A DNA stretch of 64,000 nucleotides from Bettongia penicillata ogilbyi (taxonomy: Eukaryota; Chordata; Mammalia; Diprotodontia; Potoroidae), in NCBI GenBank assembly GCA_023548195.1, contig JAJHZJ010000311.1:10574049-10638048 (forward strand), read 5' to 3'. The notes below the pieces were generated by a model that saw only the letters and a program-made list of their open reading frames with translations, did no database searches and was not told the DNA's origin. A program made the translations under genes and the position numbers. Position 1 is the first letter of the stretch, and the number at the start of each line of letters is the position of its first letter. Below, piece by piece: positions 32,850 through 44,506 of this stretch.

Positions 32850-33147
32850 AGACAGAGAGCACAGAGTGAATTGAATAGGATGGGACCATATCTTAAAAGA
32901 AATTAAGGTAAATGGTGAGAGAGAAACGCAGTGGGAGGAGAGAGGATGAAATGGAATGGGGTAAACTATAGCCCATTCAAGAGGCAAACAGGAGACTTTT
33001 TAGTGGAGGGAAAAAGAGGAGAGCTGAGGAAAAAATATGAAGTTTGCCCTCATCACATTCGACTAAAGGAAGGAGTAAAATGCACACTCATTTTGGTATG
33101 AAAACCTATCTTACAGTACAGGAAAGTTGGGGAGAAGGAGATAAGCA

Positions 33148-33174
33148 GGGAGGGAGGGATGATGGAAGGGAGGG
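33148..33174 (+). repeat. G-rich polypurine tract (possible G-quadruplex)
   Basis: Five GGG runs within 27 bases (loops of 1, 1, 9 and 1). Lies in the 3' UTR, where mammalian L1 elements are known to keep a G-rich polypurine tract. Confidence 0.7.
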
Positions 33175-33956
33175 CAATGGGAGAAGGGAGCAATTTGAAG
33201 CCAACACTCTTGGGGAGGGACAGGATCAAAAGACAGAATAGAAACAATGGAGGGCAGAATAGGATGGAGGAAAATACAGTTAGTCTTACACAACACGACT
33301 GTTATCAAAGTCATTTGCAAAACTACACAGATATGGCCTATATTGAATTGCCTGCCTTCCCAAAGGGAATGGGTGGGGAGGAAGGGATGGGGAGAATTTG
33401 GAACTCAAAGTTTTAGGAACAATGGTTTAGTATTGTTGTTGCTACTAGGAAATAAGAAATACAGTTAATGGGGAATAGAAAGTCATCTGGCCCTACAGGA
33501 GAAAAGAGAAGATGGGGACAAGAGAAGGGAGGGATGATAGAAGAAAGGGCAGATTGGTGATAGGGGAAATTAGAATGCTTGGTGTATTGGGGTGGGGGGA
33601 GAGGATAAATGGGGAGAAAATTTGGAACCCAAAATTTTGTGAAAATGAATGTCAAAAGTTAAATAAATAAATTTATATTAAAAAAAAAAACTATGGCTAA
33701 TTTAGCCTACCACTAAAATACTTTATTTGATTTAGAAAGAGAAAAAAAAATCTGAAATTGTTTGCTTAAAATGTAAAGCAACTAACTTTTGGTTTTCCCT
33801 TAAAAACAAAATCATTTTTTTTAAAGTTTCATTTTGGAGGAGGTAAGAGCTATATAAATCCATAGACTACTTGCTTTATTTTAGGCAATGTTTTTACCTA
33901 CCATATAGAACTTCAATCTCAGTAAGAATATATTCAAACCCTTCATTTAAGCATAC

Positions 33957-33958
<2 letters not shown>

Positions 33959-34009
<51 letters not shown>

Positions 34010-34250
34010 TTTTGTGTGTGTGTGATGTGCATGTATATCAGTCTATATATATATGCATATATTGTGTAGGCACACCATATACACATAAGTTTATGTCTAA
34101 ATACATATGTGTATATATTGTATACATGTAATATATATGCATACATAAGGGAATATATGCATACATCTGTACAGGTGCAGGTATATTTGTGAATGCATAT
34201 ATGCCTGTATACATGTACATGTATTCACATATATACACATATATAACATT
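33959..34250. repeat. (TA)21 and TA/TG/CA-rich cluster
   Basis: (TA)21 at 33959-34000, then (TG)n and degenerate CATATATA units to about 34250. The Tyr/Ile-rich frames on both strands are artefacts. Confidence 0.95.
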
Positions 34251-34959
34251 CTATCTACCTATCATTCTTACATCTTCATGCTGGGCAAGATCATGGTCTA
34301 ATATTTCAGATTTAGCTCACCAATATACACATAGGTATTTATTTTTCCAGCAACCATCCTGCTACATTTTATTGGGGAGGGGGAAAGGGAGGGAAAATAG
34401 GTTAACTACTTTACCACTTGATAAAATGGCTTCAGATTTCTTTCTATCTTAACTAAATATTAACCATAGACTATGAGGAGCCCATTGAGGGGCCAGTGAA
34501 TTTTTAAAGTAACATTTTAGCATTCAAGCCATTCATATTCTTCAATGTGAATATAATTTTTATCTAAATGATTTCAGAGGAAAATGGCTTCATTTGACTA
34601 CAGTGCTTGTAAGACCAGTGGGAAGCTCATCATCTTAATATTGAATCTGTAAATCCTTTCCACTAGGGATGATTAACAGCTTTGTCAAGTGTTTATTTTA
34701 CTTTAAGAAGAATATGTAATTTCCTGGCATAACACAGGCAGATTTCAGTCTATTTCTCCCTTCACATGTCATATTTCTGCCATAGGTTCACATGGTCTAG
34801 TCTACCTTCATTAGAGTACTATTTTAAACAGTGAGATGGTAGCCTAATACTGTTTCATAGTTTAATGAACATGCATTAGTTTGTTCTATGATTCATTTAT
34901 ACTTGATAAAAAAAAAGAAAAGAATAAAAAACCTCAGCAGTCCTGATAAGGAGCAATAA
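34251..34959. other. Unassigned DNA
   Basis: No recognisable element or exon. Confidence 0.4.
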
Positions 34960-35250
34960 TGGTGAATTACTTCCAGATGGCACTTCTGCTATGCTATACG
35001 TGTGGTCTGAGTTACCCATGGGATATAAACATTGTATTTGTGCAGTGATGGACTGTACACATGACGTTTTGCTCTCAAACGCAGGACAACAACAGCCATT
35101 AGGCAACTGGGAAGAATTTAGCTGTGCAGTGACATTTGCATATTTAGCTTTGCACACAAAAGCCCGAGTCAAACTGCAAACAAAAGCTAATATGGGACAC
35201 AACCATATTGTATACAGACTCGTCAAGCTTTATAGATGGCTTACTCTCAG
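34960..35250. promoter_or_regulatory. Candidate conserved non-coding element
   Basis: About 290 bases of high-complexity, repeat-free sequence with balanced composition inside AT-rich decayed DNA. It holds dense homeodomain/POU-like strings: an ATTTGCAT octamer at about 35131-35138, TTTAGC, CAACTGGG (E-box-like) and GCAGTGAC. Open frames of 109 (minus) and 88 codons (plus) overlap here but neither has splice signals or recognised domains, so I favour a regulatory block over an exon. Conservation itself cannot be seen from one sequence. Confidence 0.3.
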
Positions 35251-35699
35251 TATCTGATCACTTAGAGATTCTTAATCAGAGTTTGTGTCAACCAATCTAA
35301 AGTTATGTCTAGTCACCAACCTCTCCCCTCTTAATCCCACTGCAAACGTTTTCACAGTATACTAGGTAGCTATATCTCTTGTCTTATGAAATAATCGGGA
35401 AACACAGATAATCAATACTTTTTTGGACAAATTATTTTTTTTCCACATTTTCATTTCCCTTTAAACTTCTTTTCTCACTTATTGGTGTAAGGTTTAACAA
35501 CCAGCTCTCAAAAAAAGTAGCATGACACTCTTAAGCTTAATCTGTTTGTTAATATATGCTTCATCATTTTTTAAAAAATTTAAACAATAACGCAATAAAT
35601 CAAGTCCCGATTTGTAGCATTTGCTAAGGCATAAATCCTCACACTGAACATTTAATAATCTACGCTTGTTATTCCTGCCTAATACTGATTGCACATTCA
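35251..35699. other. Unassigned DNA
   Basis: No element recognised; may belong with the candidate block on its left or the L2 relic on its right. Confidence 0.4.
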
Positions 35700-37214
35700 T
35701 TCATTTGCCCTCCCTCACATACTGGGAGAGTCAGAATATTCCTTTTTCCTCAGTGCCACTTCCAGACTCTCCCTCTATTGGCTTTCTTTAGAAAACTGTC
35801 CTTTGAGGTAAGTTTAATCCAAATATATCAATCACTCAATCCAAATTCTGGTTGGTGTTTTCTAAGATGCCTGGGAACTTTCCTTCTCTTTCAGTGAATG
35901 TAATTCCTGGTTCACTGTCTTCTCCACACCCACTTCTTCTGCCTTTTTTCTAGTGGACTTCAGCATATATGCTAATGTTTTCTGAAATACCTGAACTTCT
36001 CAGTCCCTCATTTCTACTAAACTCTCACAATCTACTCCATATCACATAGACATAGTCAAACTTGTGAACTTGTCATCACCCAGCAGCGTGTCACTTCATG
36101 TTCAGTAATTCTCTTTTTCCTTTATCTGATTATAAGCTTCATCTTTCCTTCACCTCACTCCTCTTAAACTGTTACATGCCTCCATCACTCAGTACTTTCC
36201 CTGACCATTGCCCTTCCTCTGGCTGTACTCTGCTCATTTTCCAGTCTCACTCACTTGGCAAACTAGTTCAGCTCTACACCGTTCTCTCCTCTTATATGAC
36301 CTGTTGTCTTGCCCTTGGTTGATCATGCCTTGTCAAATCATAATTGGTTAACCGCCCTCCCCACCAGGTGTTTTCTTCATTCCTGCTAAAATATTAATGA
36401 ATCAAATCTGAAGAAATCACAGCATGCTGACTAGGTCATACCTTATTTCTTTTTTCTAGCTAATCTGAACTAAGCTATACTACAGTAAAACAATCTGTCT
36501 TTTCCTTTCTAATTTATTTCACTATCCCACTCACACCATAGGTATTCCAAAGTTTCCTTCTCTCTTCAAACATCCCATGCCCTTCCTCATCCATTGAGCT
36601 GAGAACCTCTTCTTATACTTCACTGAAAACAATCATTCCATTTGACCAGGGCTCTTCCCTCTTCTTTATACCAAGTACTCCTGACATCTTCACTCATCAT
36701 CCTCTAGTTCATTCAAGCATCTGATAGCTAAGGTTGCCAAGGGCAACCACTCTATGTGTACCCTTCATCTTGTCCCCTTCCATCTTCATCAGCAGATTGC
36801 CCCCATCATCATCCCCATTCTCTTCAATCTTCAATCTCTCCCAATAGATGGGATCTTTCTCTCTTGCCAGAAAAAATGCCCAAGTTTTCCCCATCCTTTA
36901 AAAATCATCACTAGATGGATAATCATCAGCTGTCCTTCCCCCTCCTCTAAACTACTTGAAAAAGTCATCTCTAATCAATGACTCTATTGCCTCACCTCTC
37001 AGTCTCTCCTAAAGCCTCTGTAATCTGCTTCCCTACCTCATCATTCAACTGAAACTGTTTGTTCCAGAGTTATGAGTATCTTAATTGCCATATCTAATGA
37101 CCTCTTCTCAATGCTCATCCATCTTGAATTCTGCACCCTTTGTAACTGTGGAGCACCTTCTCCTTCTAGAAACTCTCTTTTTCATATTTGCTTGAATCTT
37201 CTTTCTCGATTGTC

Positions 37215-37415
37215 TGTTTACCTAGAAGTAGCCGGTGGCATAATTGACAAAGACCTGACCCTGACGGAACCAAAATTCAAATCTGTCTTCAGAAAGTTTT
37301 TAGCTATGTGACCCTGAGCAAGTCATTTCATCATTGTTTGCATCAATTTCCTCAACTGGACAATCTAATAAGAATAGTAAAGATCAAATGAGATAATATT
37401 TGCTAAAAAAAAACA
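37215..37415 (+). mobile_element. MIR/THER1-type SINE inserted in the L2 relic
   Basis: 'agccggtggcataattgaca', 'accaaaattcaaatctgtct', 'agctatgtgaccctgagcaa', 'caaatgagataatatttgct'. L2 protein-coding traces resume after it. Confidence 0.75.
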
Positions 37416-37860
37416 AACCAGTATTTCCATGTGGTATGTGAAGTATAAATGCTTATTCCCTTTCCCTAGTGGGATGATCCGGTCATTTCTCAGTCTCTTT
37501 TGCGTGACTCCACATCATGTCTACCAATGTTCTCTACTGGGCCCTCTTTTCCTTTTCTCCTATATATTTTATCACTCAGTCATCTCATTAGTTTCCATGG
37601 GTTCAGTTATCATCTCAATGCTGATGTTTCTTATGATTCTCAATATATTTATCCTTCTCATTTCTTTACTAATTTCCAGTTCTACATCTCCCACTGCCTT
37701 TTGGAGGTTTCTAAATTGATGTCCCATAAACATACATCTCAAACTCAATATGTCCAAAACTTAATTAACTTTCCCCTAAAATTTTGCCTATTCTGAACAC
37801 ACCTGTTACTGTCTAGGCTACCACCATCCTTCTTGTCACCCAAATTCACAACCTCAGTGT

Positions 37861-37935
37861 TACTCTTGATCTCTTTCTCTCTCTATCTCTTTTCCTCGCA
37901 CTCTCTCTGTCTCTCTCTCCTTCTCTCTCGGCCTC
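37861..37935. repeat. TC-rich tract
   Basis: Degenerate (TCTC)n inside the L2 coding relic, expanding what was the 'tcctctctctctctcacc'-like part of L2. Confidence 0.85.
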
Positions 37936-38441
37936 CTCACATATCAAATCAATTGCCAAATCTTGTAATATCTTTCTCTACAATAAATCTCATATATCAC
38001 TTTCTCTTCATTCACATAGCCACCTGGACAATTGTAATGGCTTTTTAATTGATCTCTTTGCCCCACAATGCTTCTCTCTGTAAATTATTCTTCACATATC
38101 TGTCAAAATGAGTTTCCTAAAATGTTGGTTTGACAATGTGATGCCCCTACTCAATTAAATCTAGTAGTTCCCTATTGCTACTTAGATGAAATTTATAGTT
38201 CTTTATTTGGTATTTAAAACTCTTTTCACAGGCCCTTTCCAATCTTAAATTTTTCTTCCCACCTCCATTTGCTGCTCTCCCCAGAAGACCTCCTCTTTCT
38301 ATGCCCTTGCATTGTCTGTTCCCTTATCCTTCAATGATATCTCTCTCATCTCTGACTCTTCGTGTCTCTGAATTTGACTCAGCTCAAATAATACCAACCC
38401 CAATAGGCCCCTCCTGCTCCTCTCTCTCCTACTTCAACTTA

Positions 38442-38600
38442 TAGGGGATATATATATATCCCCTACTCTGTATCTATCTTGTATGATCTGAATTTTACAT
38501 TATATATATACATACAATATTATATTACACATAATAATATACATATTATATTATATATACATACACACATATATACACATATATGTATTCATATGTGTGT
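38442..38600. repeat. 24-bp palindrome and TA-rich patch
   Basis: 38442-38465 is a perfect palindrome (TAGGGGATATAT and its complement). 38500-38600 is TATA/CATA-rich. Both interrupt the L2 3' UTR. Confidence 0.85.
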
Positions 38601-38888
38601 ATGAATATAGCCTCTACTGTTAGTTTGTAAGTTCCTGGAAGGCTGAAACTGTTTCTCCTTTTCTGTAGTATCCTTTATGTTTAACATTTAATAAATGCTA
38701 ATTAATTGATCTGTTTTTCGTCTCTGACCCAATGGAAGCCATTTATTCAGCTGTTTCAAATGACCAAATTAAAGACAGAAGAGGGATTTTTATTCATTCT
38801 TTCCCTTTTTTTTAAATGAAAAAGTGACAAATAATTGCAAAATAAGCTGATGTGTGTATGGGGGAGGAGGGAGAGGAAACCACTATAA

Positions 38889-38980
38889 TTTCAGTCTGAT
38901 CTTCTATGGTTACTTTCTATGTTCATTAGGTAGATTTCAGTCTGATCTTCTATGGTTACTTTCTATGTTCATTAGGTAGA
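38889..38980. repeat. Perfect 46-bp tandem duplication
   Basis: The unit starting 'tttcagtctgatcttctatg' occurs twice back to back (38889-38934 and 38935-38980) with no mismatch. Perfect identity in non-coding DNA indicates a recent event or a read/assembly artefact. Confidence 0.95.
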
Positions 38981-39329
38981 TTTTGACGTGTGTAAGACTA
39001 CCATAAAAGTATCTTTTTCTTGACAACAACTACTAGTGATTCAGAGGCCAGTACTGGATACTGAGGAGTCTCTGATTCTGCCTCCAGTGCTTTCCACACT
39101 TCACTATAAAAGCTCTTTTACTGGATCAGAAAAATGGATCAGTAAGAAAGATTTTAATCAAGAAGAGCTAAATTGTAAAAGGTTATTCTAATTATTAAAC
39201 AGAAATTCTTCTCACTGGAACAAACCTTTGAAGATTATTTCTTTTTCCTCTACTCTTACAACTAATTGATAACCTACTTTAAGATTTTCATAATCTTTTT
39301 TTTTCTTCCACGTGTCCTATAAAGTGGCA
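38981..39329. other. Unassigned DNA
   Basis: No recognisable element. Confidence 0.4.
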
Positions 39330-39450
39330 TATGAGATAGCTAGCGAATATATTATTGTTCCCATTTCACAGATATGGGAACTGAAACACAGAGGTGACTT
39401 GCCACCATTACAGTGCTATCAAATATCAGTCAGGGATCTTGAGTTGAGTC
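39330..39450 (-). mobile_element. MIR/THER1-type SINE fragment
   Basis: 'attgttcccatttcacagat', 'gggaactgaaacacagaggt': complement of the core region. Confidence 0.65.
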
Positions 39451-39683
39451 AATATTCTTTAACTTATTCTATGCTGATATTTTTTTTTAAATCAGAAAAT
39501 AAATAAGTAGGGAAAAAACCTAAAATTTAACATCTGCATAATTAATTAGCCTTTAAATTTTAACTATAGTTTATTGAAATGAAAAAGAGTGAAGGGTAAG
39601 GCGACAGTAAGGTTTGTTAAGGAATTTTTTTTTGTTTTTACTCATTCAAATAATTTAGAATTAAAAGGTAGGTTCTCAACATT

Positions 39684-39706
39684 TGTGTGTGTGTGTGTGT
39701 GTGTCT
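39684..39706. repeat. (GT)n microsatellite
   Basis: About ten GT units after an A/T-rich stretch. Confidence 0.9.
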
Positions 39707-39854
39707 CTGTGTGTTTTAGACTCTTGGAAATATGATGAAACCTTTGCATCACTTCTTAGTTAGAAATTATTATATGTGTGAACATGTATAGGTATGTGTT
39801 GATATATGTATGTATAATGTATGTGCATATACACATATCTATTTTTCTATCTAT

Positions 39855-39917
39855 CTACACACACACACCCACACCCACACACACACATACATACATACAT
39901 ACATATATATATATATA
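39855..39917. repeat. (CA)n/(CATA)n/(TA)n compound microsatellite
   Basis: CA runs, five CATA units and a TATA run in series. Confidence 0.9.
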
Positions 39918-39990
39918 CATCCACACATAGCAGTCCAAAAATCTATTGACCCTCTGAAATCTATCCATGGATCCCAGGTTACAAAACCCT
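39918..39990 (-). mobile_element. hAT-type MITE fragment
   Basis: 'ctgaaatctatccatggatc' followed by 'ccaggttacaaaaccctggg' is the complement of a common mammalian hAT-type MITE end ('ggatccatggatagattt'). Only one terminus is clear; the microsatellite probably expanded in its interior. Confidence 0.45.
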
Positions 39991-40735
39991 GGGTTAGAAG
40001 AAAGAGGCCAGTTTATATATGATACTAGGAGATGTGATATACAATTTCCATCCAGATTCTATAAATGAGAATCTATATTGCCTATTTTAAATGATTCAAA
40101 TGAGAGACACAAAATATGGACTTTATTTTGCATATCTTCTTTAGGATGCAAAATAAAATATTCTTACTGAATCAAATTTTTTTCAGAAGTATTTAGTAAC
40201 GGTAACCAGTCACTGAATGTATTCATCAATATACATAAATACCACAGGTGGAATTTTCTTTAGAGTGCAAGGGACATGAAGTGATTTTTTTTTCCTTTGG
40301 AATGGCATTGTGGAGTATTAACAGAAGGGACTCCATTTATTTTCTCTCTAGTATCTTGGTCAAAGTTTCAAATAAAAATTGCAAATAGGAAAATCCTTTG
40401 AGAGAGGGATTCAGCAAGTGAAACTGTTTGAAGGTAAGTTTTATACTAGTTAGACTGAATGTAATGAGCCTTTGTTAGAAACCAAGCAGACATGTATTAT
40501 AGTCAGGCAAGAAGTATGTATGTACAAACTGTCTTTTAAAGCACTCATTGGAAATCAGTTTCAGAATTTTCCCTGGCATTCTGACATTGACAAAATGCCA
40601 AGCACATGGATTGATAGCAAAATGAAATACATTTTCCTAAGAAAGTAAATGAGACTGCAGCATACAATACATAACTCAATATTGGGTTAAGAACAGACTG
40701 AAATTTGGTGCTAGAAAGTTGCTACATAAACAACT
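39991..40735. other. Unassigned DNA
   Basis: No recognisable element. Confidence 0.4.
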
Positions 40736-40930
40736 TACTATATATATGGATATGTGTATATGTATATATACACATGTATGTATGCACATGTATACCATAT
40801 ATGTATGTGTGCATATATATAATGTATATATATAGCACATGTGTGTAATATATATGTATTCATGTATATGTATGTGTACATATATATATACACATACACA
40901 CACATACACGCATATGGAGACACAGACAGG
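40736..40930. repeat. TA/CA-rich microsatellite cluster
   Basis: Degenerate (TATG/CATA)n ending in (CA)n and a GACA-rich edge. Tyr/Ile/Cys frames across it are artefacts. Confidence 0.9.
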
Positions 40931-43554
40931 CAAAGAGACAGATACAGAAAGAGAGTTTAAACTGGCAAAACTTTCCTACATTTACTGCTGAAGAGTGGGA
41001 ATAAGGCTAGGGGGAAAAAGGTGTTTGTGTCTCTTTGTTTTTTCATAACTATCTAAGTAGTATAAATAGCAAGGAAAGAGAGAGTGATAGCAAACCAAAG
41101 TCACCCTACCCATAAAAGATTAAACAAATTATTTTATTACCTAGGAGGTTTGAAAGGAAAGGTCTTTGGTTGTAAGGGCCTGTGTTCTCTCAGTGCCTAC
41201 TAACCTTGGGCTGTCGGCTTAGAACTACAAATTGTCTTTAGCTTGAAAAGAGCTTTTTAATATTTAAAATTATTAGTCTATATCATCCATGTAATTTTTT
41301 CAGCCATAGGGCTTCAATTCTCTTTGATGTGCATGGAGGTTCCAACTGATATTTCTACTACTCCTGCTGTCTCTTAGCCCTAAGAAAGATTTCTGTCTTT
41401 GGTAGAACTGGTGCCACTGATTTGTCTTCAGTTCCAAAAGGGTCTTTCATCCATTTGAAGAGTAGTGATTCTGAGGAACGTTTTTTTTTGTTCCTTTCTT
41501 TTTGCCTCTCCTGAGGAGGCAATCACTCATTCTAATTTTGCCATTTCCCCCCCTCTCTCTTCCCTCTCCCATTCACATTTTTGTAAGTGACAAATCTTGA
41601 TTAAAAAAAAAGAAGAAGAAAGAAAAGATCCACTATAGCCATAGCCCAGGACCTGCAAGCTTTTCTTGACAGGAAAAGTATTCTTATTCCCTGCAATCCA
41701 GATACTTCTCTTCAAGGAATAAAACCTCAAAATCTACTAGCAGGAGAGCAATATGTGAAAGAATCTTGCTACTTAATACTGAGGTTAGATCACTCAGTTG
41801 GACTCTTCCTTTTAAAGTAATTCGTTAGCTCCTATTAGATTCTAAGTCAAAAGACCATCTTCTCCCAACTCGTTGCCAGGGCTTCAAGTATGATTAGTGA
41901 TGATGTCAAATTGATGAATTTGTAGCTCCCCAGGCTATTCTCTTTTTCTTTTCACAAATGTTTGAATTTATTATATTCTCAAATTTCCCCTCTTCTTGAA
42001 TTGCCCAGAAATATACAAATTTGTGAGTTTTTACATACACATACATGAGGAAGGCTTCAGAAGGCATCTGTTCCTGATTGGTGACTGGAAGTTGTCAGAG
42101 TAGAGTATAACATTTTAAACATTTATTTTATAAAGCACCTTTCATCTAGACACTTCTCAATAGACTATACATTATTCATCTTGATTTCTTTTTAAAATGA
42201 AATATAGCAAATATCTGGAAACTAATAAGTACAATGCAACAAGATTAAAGAGTTTCTATAAAAATGATTTCAGACAACATATGAATTTTTTTTGAAAAAG
42301 TATTCAGTGGATAGCGATGAATTCCAGAAGTTAAAATCATAAAGATAAAGTGTTCTTATTCTGTATGACCATCAACAGATCTTTGACAACTCTAGCAATG
42401 CCACCTCCCAAGAATAAAGAATAGGTGGTTATTACTTTCATCAAATACAAAAGAGCAGGGCCTTCAATCTTATAATCCAAATAAAGCCCCTGAAGAACTA
42501 GGAGAAGCCTTGAAGTCAATCCTTCCATTGACGAGAAATCAATGGATAGATAAGATTGCTGTGATAACACTGGCTTGACTTTATTTTGAGCTAGAAAAGA
42601 ACGGGAACATTTCACAACCATCTATAGTCTAGAGAGAACACCACTAGGAATGCCAGACAGCGGACTTTACACTAATCAATACCTTGGTGACAAAAGTGTA
42701 AAGAAGTCATTCTGCCCAGCGGGCAATGAGTCAAGTATTAATCAGACAATGTGATTATGAGAGACCTGTGGATAACTTGAAATTCATCAGGAATAAGAAA
42801 ATAAAAACAGCCCCTCTGTGAACTGCCAAAAAAGAAAAAGGGAGAATAAGACCTGGAATCTTCATGCCAAAGTTATGACTTCTTAAATATTTTTGAAGAA
42901 GAATTATGTTTATTACCTCAGAACTTAGATGAGGGAAATACCACCGCAACCTTCTGGAAGAATAATCTATTAATAAAGGACCATTCTTTAACATAGGCCA
43001 TATGAGTAATCCTATTTAGCTTTCCAGTTTGATGGTATTTCAGATCAGTACCTGAGTGAAATTGACCAATATATTTCCAATTTGTCACCTTCTCCTTTAA
43101 AAAATGGATTCTCCATTAGACTTTTATCAGGCTCATTTTTTCTGTCAGTTTCAGAAATACTTGACAGTATCTATGTATCCATCTTCCAATTACTTTTATT
43201 ACCTCAGAAGTGTACCACAGTACCCCAATGAACTTAAGCCTAAAAATCACAGCTGTGTTTTTTCATGTTTCTGAAATAAGATGCCCATAAAGTTACTTCT
43301 TCCTTGGTTTTGCTTGGCATGGTGGGAAATTTTTTTTACAAGGAGATCTAGATATTAGTGGAAGCTCAATTCCAAGGAATAATGTAGTCTTTCATTTTGT
43401 GTAACTTTACCATGTTTGAGTTTTCCTGTTCATAGAATAAGATTAATAGACTACATGATTGCTGAGGTGACTTCCAGTCTTTTGTTTTGTCTTAGAAACT
43501 GATCAAATCAAGGAGAGATTTTTGATTATACTCGTAAAAGAGATTCAGTATTGT
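40931..43554. other. Unassigned DNA
   Basis: 2.6 kb without a recognised repeat, unusually clean for this window. Two minus-strand frames (42337-42621, 94 codons; 42755-42994, 79 codons) lie near one another and have mixed hydrophobic composition. I recognise no protein in them and they are separated by stops. Confidence 0.4.
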
Positions 43555-43805
43555 GTTGGGAAAAGAACATTAAGCTTGAAGTTAAGAAAAGAGAAAGGCC
43601 TGGGAGTGAATGCTACCCATTTCATTTCCTAGTTGTATGACCAAAGACACTTGCTCTGAACCTTAATTTCTCAATCTATAAAATGGGGATAATACTAATA
43701 AATATATCTGCTTCAATAGACAGCTGTGAAATCAAATGAAATAATGCATATTTTTCTCAAACATTAAAACACCATAGAAATGAAAGTTACTATAATTACT
43801 ATTAC
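43555..43805 (+). mobile_element. MIR/THER1-type SINE, full length
   Basis: 'acattaagcttgaagttaag', 'ctagttgtatgaccaaagac', 'ttctcaatctataaaatggg', 'gctgtgaaatcaaatgaaat', 'accatagaaatgaaagttac'. Sense orientation. Confidence 0.8.
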
Positions 43806-43924
43806 TATTTGTTTTTTTAGAGTAGCCTTGTGATTTTATCAGATAGCACCTCTCAAAGAATTTCCTTTATTAGCATAGATGAATACATTGTGTGCAATTT
43901 TATAATTTTAGAGAGTTACATGGG

Positions 43925-44080
43925 GTGATGGCACAGGTTCTGGCACATGGTAGGTGCTTAAGGGACTCTGGATAATGACTTCCTTATGTGACTTGCCCAG
44001 AGTCAGAAAGTCTATTGTTATCAGCGGTAGGAACTGAACCCAGGATTTCACTCTGAGGCCAAATTAATATCCACTATGCT
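43925..44080 (-). mobile_element. MIR/THER1-type SINE
   Basis: 'tatgtgacttgcccagagtc', 'ggtaggaactgaacccagga' and 'taatatccactatgct' are the complement head region, preceded by an L2/MIR-like 'ggcacatggtaggtgctta'. Confidence 0.75.
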
Positions 44081-44506
44081 GTGGCTGAAGGAGTCCAGGA
44101 GGATGGGAAGTGTCCCAGCAAGATAGTGGCAAGCCCTACCTCAGCTGACCATTGGGGGACTTCCTGAACCCAAGGGTAGTGGAGCAGGAAAGCACCAACA
44201 TCAGGAACTCTGCCCATCCCATCCCCACAGATAGCATGGAGAGCCACAGTGAGCACTGCCAGACAGGCATCCACCAGCATTTTAACCGACTTAAGCTCCG
44301 GCACAGCCCCAGGTAATGAGGTGCCCACCAGCAGTCAGACCCTCCCCTGCCAACCTGCAAGCTTCAGCGTAAACCCAGGCAAACACCAAAAAAAAACCCT
44401 GGCCTCAGCACGCACCAGCCACTCAGGTAACCTACCAGCTCCCTACCTCCAGCTGCTAGATCCCCAGCACAAAAACCAGGAACCAGGCACCTAACTCCCA
44501 GCACAA

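Larger units (their letters stand above)
31080..33690 (+). mobile_element. ORF1-only L1 element (HAL1-type), copy B
   Basis: 2.6-kb element in sense orientation flanked by AACTATGGCTA (31069-31079 and 33689-33699). The 5' UTR (31080-31750) begins with 'gaggagccaagatggtgg'. ORF1 is at 31751-32632 and a 3' UTR of 1.06 kb carries a CA/TG tract and G-rich purine tracts before the A-rich tail ('aaataaataaattta' then A10). ORF2 is absent, and the 3' UTR begins right after the ORF1 stop as in copies A and C. About 230 bases of ORF1 are deleted relative to copy C. Confidence 0.85.
35700..38710 (+). mobile_element. Long L2-type LINE relic with ORF2 and 3' end
   Basis: About 3 kb in sense orientation. 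Translations in shifting frames show L2/CR1-clade ORF2 in order: SSKLLEKVI (36940-36970), HHSTETVCSRVMS and LFSMLIHLE (37040-37130, finger and motif A region), then after a MIR insertion a degraded LNADVSYDSQYIY string in place of LYADDSQIY (37615-37655), then a CLLEVSKLMSHKHTSQTQYVQN-like region, LSVTLDLFLSLSL, and a 3' UTR with 'gtttgtaagttcctggaagg' ending 'taataaatgctaattaattg'. All frames carry stops. The endonuclease part (35.7-36.7 kb) is guessed from position. Confidence 0.75.

Noticed and set aside
33871..34238. Tyr/Ile-rich frames on both strands
   Set aside because: Same cause: TA/TG/CA microsatellite.
34897..35257. Coding exon on either strand
   Set aside because: Frames of 109 and 88 codons overlap antiparallel without clear splice pairs or domains; a regulatory block is the better guess.
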